Shown piece by piece: positions 51,450-60,848 of a stretch of DNA of 63,420 nucleotides. The DNA is from an uncultured Chromatiaceae bacterium. Lineage in GTDB: Bacteria; Pseudomonadota; Gammaproteobacteria; DRLM01. Under the pieces are notes generated by a model. The model ran no database searches, was not told where the DNA came from, and was given only the letters and a program-made list of their open reading frames with translations. The stretch's first letter is position 1, and each line of letters opens with the position of its first letter. The stretch spans positions 1 through 63,420 of the forward strand of contig CALZJG010000107.1 of assembly GCA_945787555.1 (NCBI GenBank), given 5' to 3'. A program made the position numbers and the translations under genes.

Positions 51450-52123
51450 GTCGAATCCAAGACCTTCGTTAGCTCAAGAAAATGATTCTCGCTCATCCAG
51501 TCTCTTCTTGTCGTAGTCGCTGCGAGCAGTTCTTCAGTAAACATGTTGGGAAGTTTTGTAGTCGATGATCCATAGACATCCTCCAATCATTATAAGGTGT
51601 TATGAATAGTGAAAATCAGCAGCAGTTAAAGTGGATTCGACGCCACAAAGAATCAGGTGATACTGATTAGCAGGCGGACAATGTAACGTCTCACACCCAA
51701 CCTCGCGCAAGTGGTGGCGACGTTTTCTAGAGCATGGTGTTAATGAATACGCTAGAGAACAACGAGAATAACGGGGTCACCCACTCATGCACTTGCAAAG
51801 ACACGAGCATCAAGCATTAGGCCATGTGACAGTATTCGCCAGCAAACCGGTGGCGCCAATCCGCGCCCGAGACAGCTGCCATATGCTGTTTGCCCAACCC
51901 GCCGGAACCTGCCTGGGACTAACTGAATTACCGAGCAAAAGCGTCGACATTTCTTGCATCTCTTTCTCGTTCAGGTAGGTATGCCGAGACAAGTGTCTGA
52001 TATTAATATATTTAACATTATGGCATGGGTATTGCCTGTTATCGTGCTACGCCATGTAGGGCACATGCGGCAGGTCTGACTGAGACTGCTGGCCAGACGG
52101 TCCCGCCGCCGACACAGGACTCT
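51450..52123. other. Intergenic region without a recognised gene
   Basis: About 670 bases between the small membrane protein and the 97-residue protein. Part of it (51480-51720) is A/T-richer. A 22-codon frame at 51602 reads MNSENQQQLKWIRRHKESGD, faintly like the N-terminus of some transposases, and then stops. Two overlapping 60-codon frames at 51787-51992 look random. No RNA gene or terminator is evident. Confidence 0.35.
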
Positions 52124-52417
52124 ATGTTAATCAACAACACAATACGAACGCGCCACCAGCATTATCCGCCGACGGCGGCGAAACGGGCCGCACTGCTGAT
52201 ACCACCCGAAGCGACGGAGCGGGTGGTGGAAGGTGAGTTGTTGCGCGAGCGCCCCAGTGGCGATCAGGAGTGGTTCAGTCAGGCGTCCCGGCGCGTAACC
52301 ATAGAGGCGGCCGCCTCCCCTGCCGCGTGCCAGGCCATCCATGCCTATTTGGATCATGCCGGTGATGACGAGGAATATGCCGGCTTCTCGGCGCGCTTTG
52401 TGGACTATTACGTCTAA
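52124..52417 (+). CDS. Small hypothetical protein
   Basis: A 97-residue protein. I start at the ATG at 52124, after AGGA, which gives MLINNTIRTRHQHYPPTAAK. The open frame begins earlier at 52025, but that part has no coding look. The middle is charged and helical (ERVVEGELLRERPSGDQEWF) and the end is aromatic (AGFSARFVDYYV). No signal or membrane segment. The family is not recognised. It converges with msrAB. Confidence 0.55.
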   Translation: MLINNTIRTRHQHYPPTAAKRAALLIPPEATERVVEGELLRERPSGDQEWFSQASRRVTIEAAASPAACQAIHAYLDHAGDDEEYAGFSARFVDYYV

Positions 52418-52475
52418 GTATCATTTTTCGAACAGGGCAAAGGGCCACGCAGGTCTAAGCCCTTAGTCACTGTAT

Positions 52476-53606
52476 TCATCTCTCAAACAGCGCGAGATAC
52501 TTCCCGTAGCCCGCCTGTTCTAACTCTTCCATGGGAATGAAGCGTAACGCCGCCGAGTTAATGCAGTACCGCAGGCCGGTAGGTGCGGGACCGTCATTGA
52601 AGACGTGACCCAAGTGGGAGTCGCCGTAGCGGCTGCGCACTTCGGTACGCGGCCACAACAATTTAAAGTCACGCTTTTCGACGATCAGCGCCATGTCTAC
52701 CGGCTGGGTGAAGCTGGGCCAACCGGTGCGAGAATCGAACTTGTCCTTGGAAGAGAACAAGGGTTCGCCACTGACGACGTCCACATAGAGACCCGCGCGG
52801 TGTTCATCCCAGTAGGCGTTTTTGTAGGGCGGCTCGGTGGCCTCCTTCTGGGTGACGTTGTATTGCAACTCGGTGAGGCGCGCGCGCAATTCCTGCTCGG
52901 CGGGTTTGTGATAGACGCCGGTGTTGCCCATGTTGCCCGGGCTGTCGGGCGCATATTGGCGGTAATCCACTTTAAGCTCCTTTCCCCAGGTCTTTTCCAA
53001 GTATTGATCGCGGCCTGAGCGATGACGGTAAAAACCGTAACGTAGCGGGCTCTTGGTATGAAAGTCCTGGTGATAGTCTTCCGCCGCATAGAAGGCCTGC
53101 GCCGGACGGATATCGGTTACGATATTGGCTGGATAACGGCCACTGGCCTGCAGTGCATCACGAGATTCTTGCGCAGTGCGTTGTTGTTGTTCATTGTGAT
53201 AGAAGATCGCGGTGCTGTACTGCTGGCCACGGTCGACGAATTGCCCGCCGTCGTCGGTGGGATCGATCATGTGCCAGAAAGCGACCAGCAAGCCTTCATA
53301 AGTGATGCGACGAGGATCATAGTGCACCTCCACGCTCTCCAGATGGGCGGTTTCGCCGGCGGAAACTTGCTCATAGCGAGGGTTCTCGATCCGGCCGCCG
53401 CTGTAGCCGGAAATTGTCTTGACCACCCCGGGCACCTTGTCGAAGTCGGATTCCACACACCAGAAACAGCCGCCGGCAAAGGTGGCAACGGCGGTAGTCA
53501 CCGCCGCCTCCTGCGCCGTGGCAGCCTGCCGGCTACCGGGATAAATCAACATCGACAGCAGCGCTGCGGCGGTGAAGCTCAAAGCGAATAAGACTTTTTT
53601 ATACAT
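52476..53606 (-). CDS. msrAB: Exported bifunctional peptide methionine sulfoxide reductase MsrAB
   Basis: A 376-residue fusion repairing oxidised methionine outside the cytoplasm. An N-terminal signal or anchor ([17 protein letters not shown]) precedes the MsrA domain with catalytic Cys47 in [19 protein letters not shown] and [15 protein letters not shown]. The MsrB domain is C-terminal: [36 protein letters not shown] and catalytic Cys348 in [15 protein letters not shown]. The two CxxC zinc pairs of many MsrB proteins are absent ([10 protein letters not shown] and VRSRYGDSH instead). Both sulfoxide epimers should be reduced. Electron supply could come from a membrane thiol carrier; none is adjacent. 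Confidence 0.93.
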   Translation of the reverse strand: MYKKVLFALSFTAAALLSMLIYPGSRQAATAQEAAVTTAVATFAGGCFWCVESDFDKVPGVVKTISGYSGGRIENPRYEQVSAGETAHLESVEVHYDPRRITYEGLLVAFWHMIDPTDDGGQFVDRGQQYSTAIFYHNEQQQRTAQESRDALQASGRYPANIVTDIRPAQAFYAAEDYHQDFHTKSPLRYGFYRHRSGRDQYLEKTWGKELKVDYRQYAPDSPGNMGNTGVYHKPAEQELRARLTELQYNVTQKEATEPPYKNAYWDEHRAGLYVDVVSGEPLFSSKDKFDSRTGWPSFTQPVDMALIVEKRDFKLLWPRTEVRSRYGDSHLGHVFNDGPAPTGLRYCINSAALRFIPMEELEQAGYGKYLALFER

Positions 53607-53836
53607 GGTCGGGCACCGTTTGTTTGCTGAGTGGCTGATGGCGGAACAACGCCGCGGAGATTGAAAGTCGTTTTCCTGTTGAATTCCTTACTGTAACCGT
53701 AAGACCCAGGACCGGGAGGCGAAGTTGCAGCCCCGGGGGAAATGTTATGAAAACGTGATAAGTACGCCCGTCCTGGTGCCCTGCCTCATCCGCGACGCTG
53801 GCGGTTAAATGACACCCATATCAAAGTGAAGAGTGC

Positions 53837-54113
53837 ATGGGAGTAGTCTCATCACCTGTTGAAATACAAAGTAATACCATTGATTTCCTCAAGACTGCCA
53901 AGCGCGATAAAGAGACCGCCTTAGGCTTTCTTAGAAAAGAGATTGGCCGCAATAGCAAGCCTCGCCTAATCATTATCGATAAGAACGGCGCTAACTTAAG
54001 CGGGTATCGACAATCACAATCTGGAGAAGCGCACGCGGGTCTTAGTGAGACAGTGCAAGCACCTCAACAATATCGCTGAGCAGGCTCATCGATTAATCAA
54101 ACCTATCTCGTGA
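53837..54113 (+). pseudogene. IS6-family transposase remnant
   Basis: A middle piece of an IS6-type transposase. The first frame has NTIDFLKTAKRDKETALGFL, then RKEIGRNSKPRLIIIDKNGA with the second catalytic Asp. A frameshift near 54000 moves the match to another frame: DNHNLEKRTRVLVRQCKHLN, then NIAEQAHRLIKPIS with the catalytic Glu, ending at TGA 54113. The N-terminal third and both terminal repeats are missing. It belongs to a different IS6 subgroup from the element at 7.2-8.0 kb, judging by its NTIDFLKTAKRD wording. Confidence 0.7.
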
Positions 54114-54207
54114 CCCATGTTGGGGTTCAAACACTTTAGATGTGCTCAAGTAACACGGGTCGGGATTATGCTCGCCAGAATTCTCAATTGGCGAAAGCTG
54201 AAGAGAT

Positions 54208-54245
54208 GGCAGGCGACGACACGTCGCCTGCCAATGTTTTCTTTA
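54208..54245 (+). terminator. Strong intrinsic terminator hairpin
   Basis: A perfect 11-base stem GGCAGGCGACG/CGTCGCCTGCC (54208-54218 and 54222-54232) with a 3-base loop, then AATGTTTTCTTT on the plus strand. It would stop plus-strand transcription coming from the IS remnant before it runs antisense into cysK. No intact plus-strand gene feeds it now. Confidence 0.65.
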
Positions 54246-54381
54246 CCTTGACCGATTGCGAATCAGATAACGAGCAGACTCCTCCCAGTCAAAGGAAACA
54301 TTTGCGACAAGAGGATCATTTTTCCTACCGCCCGTTTCGCTAGACTGCGGGACCATTGATCACAAGATTCGTACCGGGTGA

Positions 54382-55338
54382 CTAAGAGATACTCTCCAGC
54401 CACTCGTCATCCGAACCATCGTGGATACCTTCAAACAAGAGTGTGCTGAGATAACGCTCACCGGTATCTGGCAACATGACCAACATTACGCTGCCCTGTT
54501 CTGCCCGTTCGGCAACCTCCAATCCTGCCGCCAGGGTCGCCCCGGCAGAGATCCCGGTAAAGATGCCTTCGTTCTTAGCAAGTTCCAATGCCGTGTCGCG
54601 CGCCAGCATATCCTCTACAGGAACGATTTCGTCAACCACCGCTGGATTTAGGACCGCTGGGATGAAATCGGGCGTCCAACCCTGGATCTTGTGCGGGTGC
54701 CATTCCTTGCCCGCTAGCATCGAAGCAGCAGCGGGCTCGGCGGCGACGATTTTGGTATCGGGACGCGCAAGTTTAATCATTTCACCCACACCGGTGAGTG
54801 TGCCGCCGGTACCCCAGCCAGTGACCCAGTAGTCGAGGCGCTCACCGGCAAAGTCCTTGAGAATTTCCGGGCCCGTCGTATTACGGTGAAAGGCCGGATT
54901 CGCCGGGTTCTCAAACTGGCGTGACAGAAACCAACCATGTTTTTCGGCTAGCTCTTCCGCAAGCTTCACCATCCCGGTACCTCGCTCCGCGGCCGGAGTC
55001 AGAATGACTTTGGCACCCAGCGCCCGCATCAACTTACGCCGCTCAACCGAAAAGGTCTCCACCATGGTCGCGACAAACGGATGGCCAAAGACGGCGCAAA
55101 CCATCGCCAGCGCGATGCCGGTATTTCCAGACGTCGCTTCAATCACGGTCTGCCCGGGCTTGAGAGCACCACTGTCCCGCGCATCCTTGATGATCGCGTA
55201 AGCAAGCCGATCCTTTACTGAACCCATAGGATTGAACGCTTCTATCTTGGCATAAATGTCGACGTGTTCTGGTCCGGTTCGATTGAGCTTGACTATCGGC
55301 GTATTGCCTATCGTCTCGAGAATACTGTTATAGATCAT
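54382..55338 (-). CDS. cysK: Cysteine synthase A (O-acetylserine thiol-lyase)
   Basis: A 318-residue PLP enzyme that makes cysteine from O-acetylserine and sulfide. The PLP lysine is Lys42 in FNPMGSVKDRLAYAII; EATSGNTGIALAMVCAVFG is the substrate loop, and GTGGTLTGVGEMIKLARP and GIFTGISAGATLAAGLEVAE bind cofactor phosphate and ring. The form fits CysK more than CysM. No other sulfur-assimilation gene is adjacent. Its start is followed upstream by a 170-base gap to the GluR0-like channel gene on the same strand. Confidence 0.9.
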   Translation of the reverse strand: MIYNSILETIGNTPIVKLNRTGPEHVDIYAKIEAFNPMGSVKDRLAYAIIKDARDSGALKPGQTVIEATSGNTGIALAMVCAVFGHPFVATMVETFSVERRKLMRALGAKVILTPAAERGTGMVKLAEELAEKHGWFLSRQFENPANPAFHRNTTGPEILKDFAGERLDYWVTGWGTGGTLTGVGEMIKLARPDTKIVAAEPAAASMLAGKEWHPHKIQGWTPDFIPAVLNPAVVDEIVPVEDMLARDTALELAKNEGIFTGISAGATLAAGLEVAERAEQGSVMLVMLPDTGERYLSTLLFEGIHDGSDDEWLESIS

Positions 55339-55508
55339 TAACTCCCCCTTTTTGTAGATGGCAAATGTTCAATGAAGTAAAACACGAGGCACAGGATTGT
55401 GCGCGGTCACGGTATCAGGTCGTGTAAAACCTGACCCTCTGTTTGCCCGCCGACTCGGCACAATTCTCTTCGCTTGCAATCCACGCACTCCTCAGCCCCA
55501 CGACTGGC

Positions 55509-56612
55509 CTAGCGGCCAAGATAGCGCTGTAGATATTCCTCCCATGACGGCTTCTGGATGGTCATGAGCAGCACCCGGTTCAAGGGTTCGCGCAAGGGGC
55601 TGCCATTGGGCAGCGCGATACCGTAGTCCTGACGATCGAAGATGCGCTCCAAGACCTGCAAGCTACCGGAAAAATCCCGCTTGATATAAAAACGCAACAA
55701 TGGCTCGTCGTAGACCAAGGCCTGAGCGCGACCCTCTTGCAGTTGGCGCAAACCCTCGAGGATGCTTGGCGCTGCCACATAGCCGATATTGCGCTGCTCG
55801 AGATAGTTGGCGCTGGTCGAACCCGCAATTGAGACGACCGACACGCTGGGCAGGTCTTCAGGGCCATGCACCACGCTATCCAGCTGGGTCACCGTCAGGG
55901 AGGCGGCGATGGCGGCGGTAAAACTGGAAATCAGGATTATCCCTGCAAACATCCAAATCACCGCAATAATACGCCCGGCCAGGGTCATCGGCGCCTTATC
56001 CCCGTAACCGACTGTCGTCATGGTGACGGCGGACCACCAAAATCCGGAACCGATGCCTTGCACCGCCCCCCCACCGAATTGGCTATTGCGCTTGCGCTCG
56101 AACCACCAAATCAGCGTGCCGATGATCAGTATGGTAAGGGCCAATGCCCCTATCACCTGCAAAAATGCCGGTGACAAGAACGCCTTGATCACCGACAACC
56201 ATGGATTGCTCGGTTTGGCTGCAACGGCGATGCCCAAGCCGGTATTGTAAAAAGGATGGGTGAAATCCAGACGGGACTCCCGCTCCGGTGTGATCGTGAG
56301 CGCACCTATCGCCGCATCTAATTTTCCTTGGGCGGTCTGATCGATGAGTGCAGCGAGATCGAATTCCACGAACTCGTAGGTCAAATTCAGTTCGAGGCTG
56401 ATTTCCTTCCACAGCTCAACACTGATACCACGCCATGCCCCGGATTCGTCCTTGTAGGCAAAGGGAGGGGCTTCCTTGATGCCGACCGTTAAGGCCGGCG
56501 CCGCGGCCCCACCGCTGATATCCACTGGCTGCGCGGCCCAACTGGCGACCAGCAAACCGGATAGGAAAAACAGGCCTGCGGCGAATGCGACTCGACATAG
56601 GTAGGCTGCCAT
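55509..56612 (-). CDS. GluR0-type ligand-gated potassium channel
   Basis: A 367-residue prokaryotic ionotropic glutamate receptor. I start at the ATG at 56612, after GAGGAG, giving a signal peptide. The binding lobe S1 (about 40-135) has LTVGIKEAPPFAYKDESGAW and ALTITPERESRLDFTHPFYN. A pore module follows: helix 149-170, re-entrant loop with the potassium filter TVGYGD (200-205) in TMTTVGYGDKAPMTLAG, and helix 211-232 running into SSFTAAIAASLTV. Lobe S2 is 250-365. The order S1-TM-pore-TM-S2 is that of GluR0. It should let potassium through on binding an amino acid outside. It is transcribed toward cysK. Confidence 0.9.
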   Translation of the reverse strand: MAAYLCRVAFAAGLFFLSGLLVASWAAQPVDISGGAAAPALTVGIKEAPPFAYKDESGAWRGISVELWKEISLELNLTYEFVEFDLAALIDQTAQGKLDAAIGALTITPERESRLDFTHPFYNTGLGIAVAAKPSNPWLSVIKAFLSPAFLQVIGALALTILIIGTLIWWFERKRNSQFGGGAVQGIGSGFWWSAVTMTTVGYGDKAPMTLAGRIIAVIWMFAGIILISSFTAAIAASLTVTQLDSVVHGPEDLPSVSVVSIAGSTSANYLEQRNIGYVAAPSILEGLRQLQEGRAQALVYDEPLLRFYIKRDFSGSLQVLERIFDRQDYGIALPNGSPLREPLNRVLLMTIQKPSWEEYLQRYLGR

Positions 56613-56976
56613 ATCCAACTCCTCACAACGTTGCGGTGACGAATCCCGTTCTAGAAAGCATCTTCGTTTTCTCATCGAGTGGCCGCCAAGTACGGCCCGC
56701 ATTCGGAAACAGTAAGCTGGGTATCGCTTCGATCTTGCTCGACCCTTTGGCAGGGTCGATCCAAACCTGACTGCGGCCGACCCGACCTATCTCCATCTAT
56801 ATAGAATATGGACTAATCCCCCGCCCCCGATCACCCACCCCCTATAGTGCCTTTATGCCTGGTCCATAGCCATCCAGTCATTTCGGTAACCTAGGTCGCC
56901 CGCTCGAGGAGTTCGAGATGATCCCGCTCAGTTCACGAACGCTTGGCGCGCCGGGTGGCTTTTAAAGAGGAATCAG
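56613..56976. other. Intergenic region between the channel and the propeller lipoprotein
   Basis: About 360 bases. A small hairpin CGACCC/GGGTCG lies at 56740-56758, and an A/T-rich patch (TATATAGAATATGG) lies near 56800-56815 in the likely promoter area of the channel gene. No gene or clear terminator was seen. Confidence 0.35.
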
Positions 56977-59157
56977 TTAACGCTCCACCACTCGCAACCG
57001 CGCCGCAAAAATATCTTGTGGCGGCGCGTCGCGCAAATCGGGCCAAGCCGGGTAGGCGCCATCAGTACCGCAGGCCAGCCCGATATAGTCACCGATGAAA
57101 CCCCGGTTATCGTCATTAATCCGCGCCTTCCTGGGATTGGAGGATTGGCGTGTTACGCGAACCTCATCAAGAAATGTCAGAGAGCCCAGACGGGTCGCCG
57201 TGGCATAAAGGTGGTAGAGAAGATTGTTGGGATCGTCGCGCCGATCCAGCCAGGCGACATAGACGCTGCCATCATTGGCCGTGCATAACCAGGGAAAGAA
57301 TTGATCGCCTGGCGTTTCATTATTAACGCGTACCGGCAAATGCCAGGTGTCGCCGCCGGTCGATGAGCGCAGCATCCAGATGTCCGAGTGCTGTTCATCG
57401 CCGAAGCCTGTCATAACGAAAGGCTGGGCATCGCCGTCGTCCAACGTATAGCCGCTGAGCTCACGGGCATCGTTAATGCCGGTGAGATAGACACTGGAGC
57501 TACCGGGATAGCGAACCGGTGTCACGGCGCCGCCGGCGATGACGAAGCCATGGGAATTGCCGTCTGCGTCGCTGTAGCTTCCCGCGATGTCGCCGTGGCC
57601 GTTGATATCCACCGGCTGTACCGCGTCGGCGCCGTCGATATCGATCGGCGACCAGATTTCATTTTGGTAGCTGAAACCTTGAGTCATGCCCGCATCGTTA
57701 ATGTAGCGGCCGACGATGACGCCGGCATTGTTGATACCTTTGAGGAAGGTATGCTCGGCCTCGGGGTGGTCCAGCTGCACAAAGCGGCCATCGGCCTCGC
57801 GGATAAAGCCGTGGGCCTTTTGGTCCTGCCGCACGAACCAGCCGATCACACGGCCGTCGTCGTCGATATCCTGCGCGTGGGTATCGAGCGAGCCGGGGTA
57901 ATAGACCAGGGTGTAGCTGCCGTCACGCCAGATATAACCGCGACGGACACCTGAAGTTTCGGTAAAGGTACCGACCACAACGCCCTGTTCATTGATGCCG
58001 CTGGCCACCGTCGATTCCGCCTCGGGATAGCCGAATACGTCATACGTTTCGGTCCGGCGACGACGGAAGGCCGCGATCTGCTCGGTGCGCCGGTCCTTGA
58101 ACCATCCCACCACATTGCCCTGGTTATTGATGCGTAACGCGTTGATCGCCTCGGCGCGGGGTAACGTCACCGGCGTATACAACGGCGCCTGATCGGCGAA
58201 TGTGGCGAAAACCCAACCACGGGTGATTGGTTCGTGCGACACCGAAAATACTGGGTAGCGCGTGTAGCGTAATACGCCGTTCAGGGCTTGCCCGGGCCCC
58301 AGCTCCGCCAGCTGCTGCGGCTGGCTCCAACGATTTCGCTCCGGATCGAACTTGACGTAGCTGATCTGGAAGTTGCTTACCGCTGGCGTCAGCGGGGGCA
58401 AAAAACTCGACCAGCCCACATAGACCTCACCATCGGGACCAACAGCCGCCTGGGCACCCCAATGGTTTCCATGCGCCAGCACGGTGCTTGTCAGTTCGAT
58501 CGGCTCTGCCGGGGTATCGTCGAAAAGTGCATCCGGGTTGTCGATGATAACCACGCGAATCTGGCGTTCATAGTCATCCGTGGCGCTGGTGGAGGTATAA
58601 ACGATATACAGTCGTGTATCGCCATTGTGCTCGCCGGTCGCCATATGCGGCTTATCGAAGCGCCGACCCGTGCCATCGTCGAAAGTGATTACATCGGCTT
58701 GATTGGCATTGGCGCCGATCCTCGCCAGCATCGGCAGAATCCCGCTAAAACCGCCTGCGTCGCTGCGGTCATGGAAAAAACCGCTGACATAGCTGACGCC
58801 GCGAGCGTCCATGGCAACGGCAGGGTCGCTGAACTCCGCGCGGTCGAAATCATCGGCATTGATCAACAAGCGCTGCCAGCTGGTGCCCCCATCGTTGCTG
58901 TAGCTGATGCGGCAGCCCCTGTTGATGAATCTCCCTTCGGGTCGCGAATATTGCCCCAGACTGATCATCGCAGCCACCACGCGGTCCTGATTACCTGGCG
59001 CCACCGCAATCGCCGGCTCCGTCTCTTCCTGTGAGCTGTAGGAGAGACGAGTATCCGGCTGCTCGATGTCAATCCGCCACTGTGTGCAGGCCGTTAGGAA
59101 AACGAAGAGGGGTAAAACTACAATGGCCAGCCGGTGCTGTAGTGATGGCCTATCCAT
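56977..59157 (-). CDS. Lipoprotein with HAF repeats inserted in a sialidase-like beta-propeller
   Basis: A 726-residue predicted lipoprotein. The start at 59157 follows GGAGAG and gives a signal peptide with lipobox LTAC (Cys24). Residues about 45-330 look like sialidase/BNR propeller blades, with the Asp-box SNDGGTSW at 87-94. Residues about 336-585 hold six repeats with an IN..G.VVG core (LRINNQGNVVG, GINEQGVVVG, DIDDDGRVIG, GINNAGVIVG, DINGHGDIAG, GINDARELSG), the HAF type. The sialidase-like part then resumes with a second Asp-box SSTGGDTW at 598-605 and ends near 726. No enzyme function can be claimed. It probably faces the periplasm or the surface. Confidence 0.75.
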   Translation of the reverse strand: MDRPSLQHRLAIVVLPLFVFLTACTQWRIDIEQPDTRLSYSSQEETEPAIAVAPGNQDRVVAAMISLGQYSRPEGRFINRGCRISYSNDGGTSWQRLLINADDFDRAEFSDPAVAMDARGVSYVSGFFHDRSDAGGFSGILPMLARIGANANQADVITFDDGTGRRFDKPHMATGEHNGDTRLYIVYTSTSATDDYERQIRVVIIDNPDALFDDTPAEPIELTSTVLAHGNHWGAQAAVGPDGEVYVGWSSFLPPLTPAVSNFQISYVKFDPERNRWSQPQQLAELGPGQALNGVLRYTRYPVFSVSHEPITRGWVFATFADQAPLYTPVTLPRAEAINALRINNQGNVVGWFKDRRTEQIAAFRRRRTETYDVFGYPEAESTVASGINEQGVVVGTFTETSGVRRGYIWRDGSYTLVYYPGSLDTHAQDIDDDGRVIGWFVRQDQKAHGFIREADGRFVQLDHPEAEHTFLKGINNAGVIVGRYINDAGMTQGFSYQNEIWSPIDIDGADAVQPVDINGHGDIAGSYSDADGNSHGFVIAGGAVTPVRYPGSSSVYLTGINDARELSGYTLDDGDAQPFVMTGFGDEQHSDIWMLRSSTGGDTWHLPVRVNNETPGDQFFPWLCTANDGSVYVAWLDRRDDPNNLLYHLYATATRLGSLTFLDEVRVTRQSSNPRKARINDDNRGFIGDYIGLACGTDGAYPAWPDLRDAPPQDIFAARLRVVER

Positions 59158-59300
59158 GGCATCTCTCCACGTGAGCATAGAAAAAGCATAAGAGCTCTAA
59201 ACACTATACACACCTCACAGTAGGATCAAAGAGGCTTCCATGATCATTGAGAACTCTGGTTATCAACTGGCTACTTGACGGGAAAGTTTACGTCAGCCCC

Positions 59301-59846
59301 TTACCACATCAAATCATCGGGGATCTTGTGGTCAGCATATGGGTCGTCCTCGTCCTGCTCTGTCTCGGCGGTATGCTGACCCATAATGATGCACCGCTCA
59401 TCGCGCTGCTTGATCTTCTCCGCCACGGGTGCGGGCACGAACTCGTAGCCCTCACCCAGTCTGGCGATAGCCAGGCGACCGGACGTGAGATGTTTATGTG
59501 CCTGCTCTGAAACGTAGATGCGCTTGACCACATTGGCGTCGGTAAAGTTGTAAACAATATCGCCATCACGATCTTCAACACGGTTGCTTTCGACCAGCTG
59601 CTTAATCTGGGCGGCGATGGCCTTGCGTTGAGCCGTCTCTTTTCGCTGCTGATTAAGCTGGCGGTCGCGCTCGACCTTTTCGGCCTGGTCCTTTTGGGCC
59701 AGCCACTTCACTTCGTCTACCTGAGCGGCCGAGCCTTTTTTGGTCTTCTGCTTTTTATTCTTATACTGGTTTTGTTGGACCTTTTGCGCCTTGTTTTTAT
59801 CTACCAGCCCACTCTTTTTCAGCTGGTCGAATAAAGAATTTCCCAT
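59301..59846 (-). CDS. DUF2058 (YaiL-like) protein
   Basis: A 181-residue protein with the DUF2058 form: MGNSLFDQLKKSGLVDKNKA, then a very basic, glutamine-rich helix (KNKKQKTKKGSAAQVDEVKW) and RDRQLNQQRKETAQRKAIAA. The C-terminal domain has YNFTDANVVKRIYVSEQAHK and ARLGEGYEFVPAPVAEKI. Likely nucleic-acid associated because of the basic N-terminus; the function is not known to me. Cytoplasmic. Confidence 0.88.
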   Translation of the reverse strand: MGNSLFDQLKKSGLVDKNKAQKVQQNQYKNKKQKTKKGSAAQVDEVKWLAQKDQAEKVERDRQLNQQRKETAQRKAIAAQIKQLVESNRVEDRDGDIVYNFTDANVVKRIYVSEQAHKHLTSGRLAIARLGEGYEFVPAPVAEKIKQRDERCIIMGQHTAETEQDEDDPYADHKIPDDLMW

Positions 59847-60848
59847 GGGGCGTGCTCCGGATGCCAGTCACTGATTTACTAGGGCATGGATTTTGAGGCG
59901 GACATCACCACCCCGGCGCGCGCTGCACAAGGCAACATCACCTCTACAAGAACAGAAGTTTGCAATGGCGCTCTGAAAATACAACAATTTAGGCTTAATA
60001 CCGAACAGCGACTTTCTAGCACATATCTAACAATGTCCTGTATTCTCCTTGGCGGCCATTTGATTCGGCATCCACCACGGTTAATGACAGGCGCCGCATC
60101 GCAGCATATAGCAACGTATTTCCTAAACAGCGGAAAAGGTCTAGGCCTGCAAGATCGTCAAACCAGCGTGGGCGGTCATAGAGGATACGAGTATCGGGCG
60201 ATGTTTTGCAGTAATTGCGCTCTTCGGAGCTGATGTTAGGCGCTGGCTTGAGACAACATACCTACAGAGCACCGACGGTCAGCAACGCTTGTGGCAGCGC
60301 CCTATCATTCATTCATGTCCCAACCATTTGGCAATGCAAGTCACTCGCTTCGACAAGCCAACCGTGTCCCATGCTAGGAACCCTACCGCTTAGGGTATTC
60401 GGCATAATCTCGGCCAGCATGCCATTCTATCGATTAGGCCTGCGCCATCCCTCTCTTTGAGATCATCGGACTTTGCGCAGTAATAATCTAAGGGCTTCGT
60501 TTCAGGCCGACCCTGTGCACGAGGCAGTTCTATCAAATCGATGTCTCGCTTTATCTTTTTCTGCATGCCCACGACAAAACGATTAGTCCCCAAATATAAT
60601 TTATGGCGCAACGTCGTTCACCAATGCGGCAAAGCTAGCCCGGCTCGTAGAAAGTCTATGTCCTTGGCGATCGTGCGTTTGCGCTGCTTGCCGAACCGCC
60701 CCAACCGCCCTTCGGTGTGCAGCGCTGCCGGCGCCGTCTCTTCTCCCGCCATCGCCCGATTACTGCGCCATGAGCACGGCATGCGCTCTCTCACCGTCCC
60801 GGCGTGAACGGCGTTTGAACATTCCGCCGACTTCCTGTTTGGAATGGA
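59847..60848. other. Gene-poor kilobase
   Basis: About 1 kb between the DUF2058 gene and the end of the giant secreted protein gene. Apart from the possible transposase scrap at 60390-60599 I see no credible gene; plus-strand frames of 80-115 codons are arginine- and serine-rich and lack ribosome sites. No RNA gene or array was recognised. Confidence 0.35.
60390..60599 (-). pseudogene. Possible C-terminal scrap of a REP-associated (IS200-like) transposase
   Basis: The frame reads LRHKLYLGTNRFVVGMQKKI, then LIELPRAQGRPETKPLDYY. This resembles the tail of REP-associated tyrosine transposases, in which a YLG-x-x-x-F motif is followed by PRAQ-R-x-x-x-KPL. The catalytic domain is missing: a stop closes the frame just upstream and no HuH motif was found on that side. 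The call is tentative. Confidence 0.35.

Noticed and set aside
54140-54343. 67-codon plus-strand frame between the IS6 remnant and cysK
   Set aside because: It spans the perfect terminator hairpin at 54208-54232, has no ribosome site and no recognisable pattern.
59247-59510. 87-codon hydrophobic plus-strand frame
   Set aside because: Antisense to the DUF2058 gene, which has clear family motifs.
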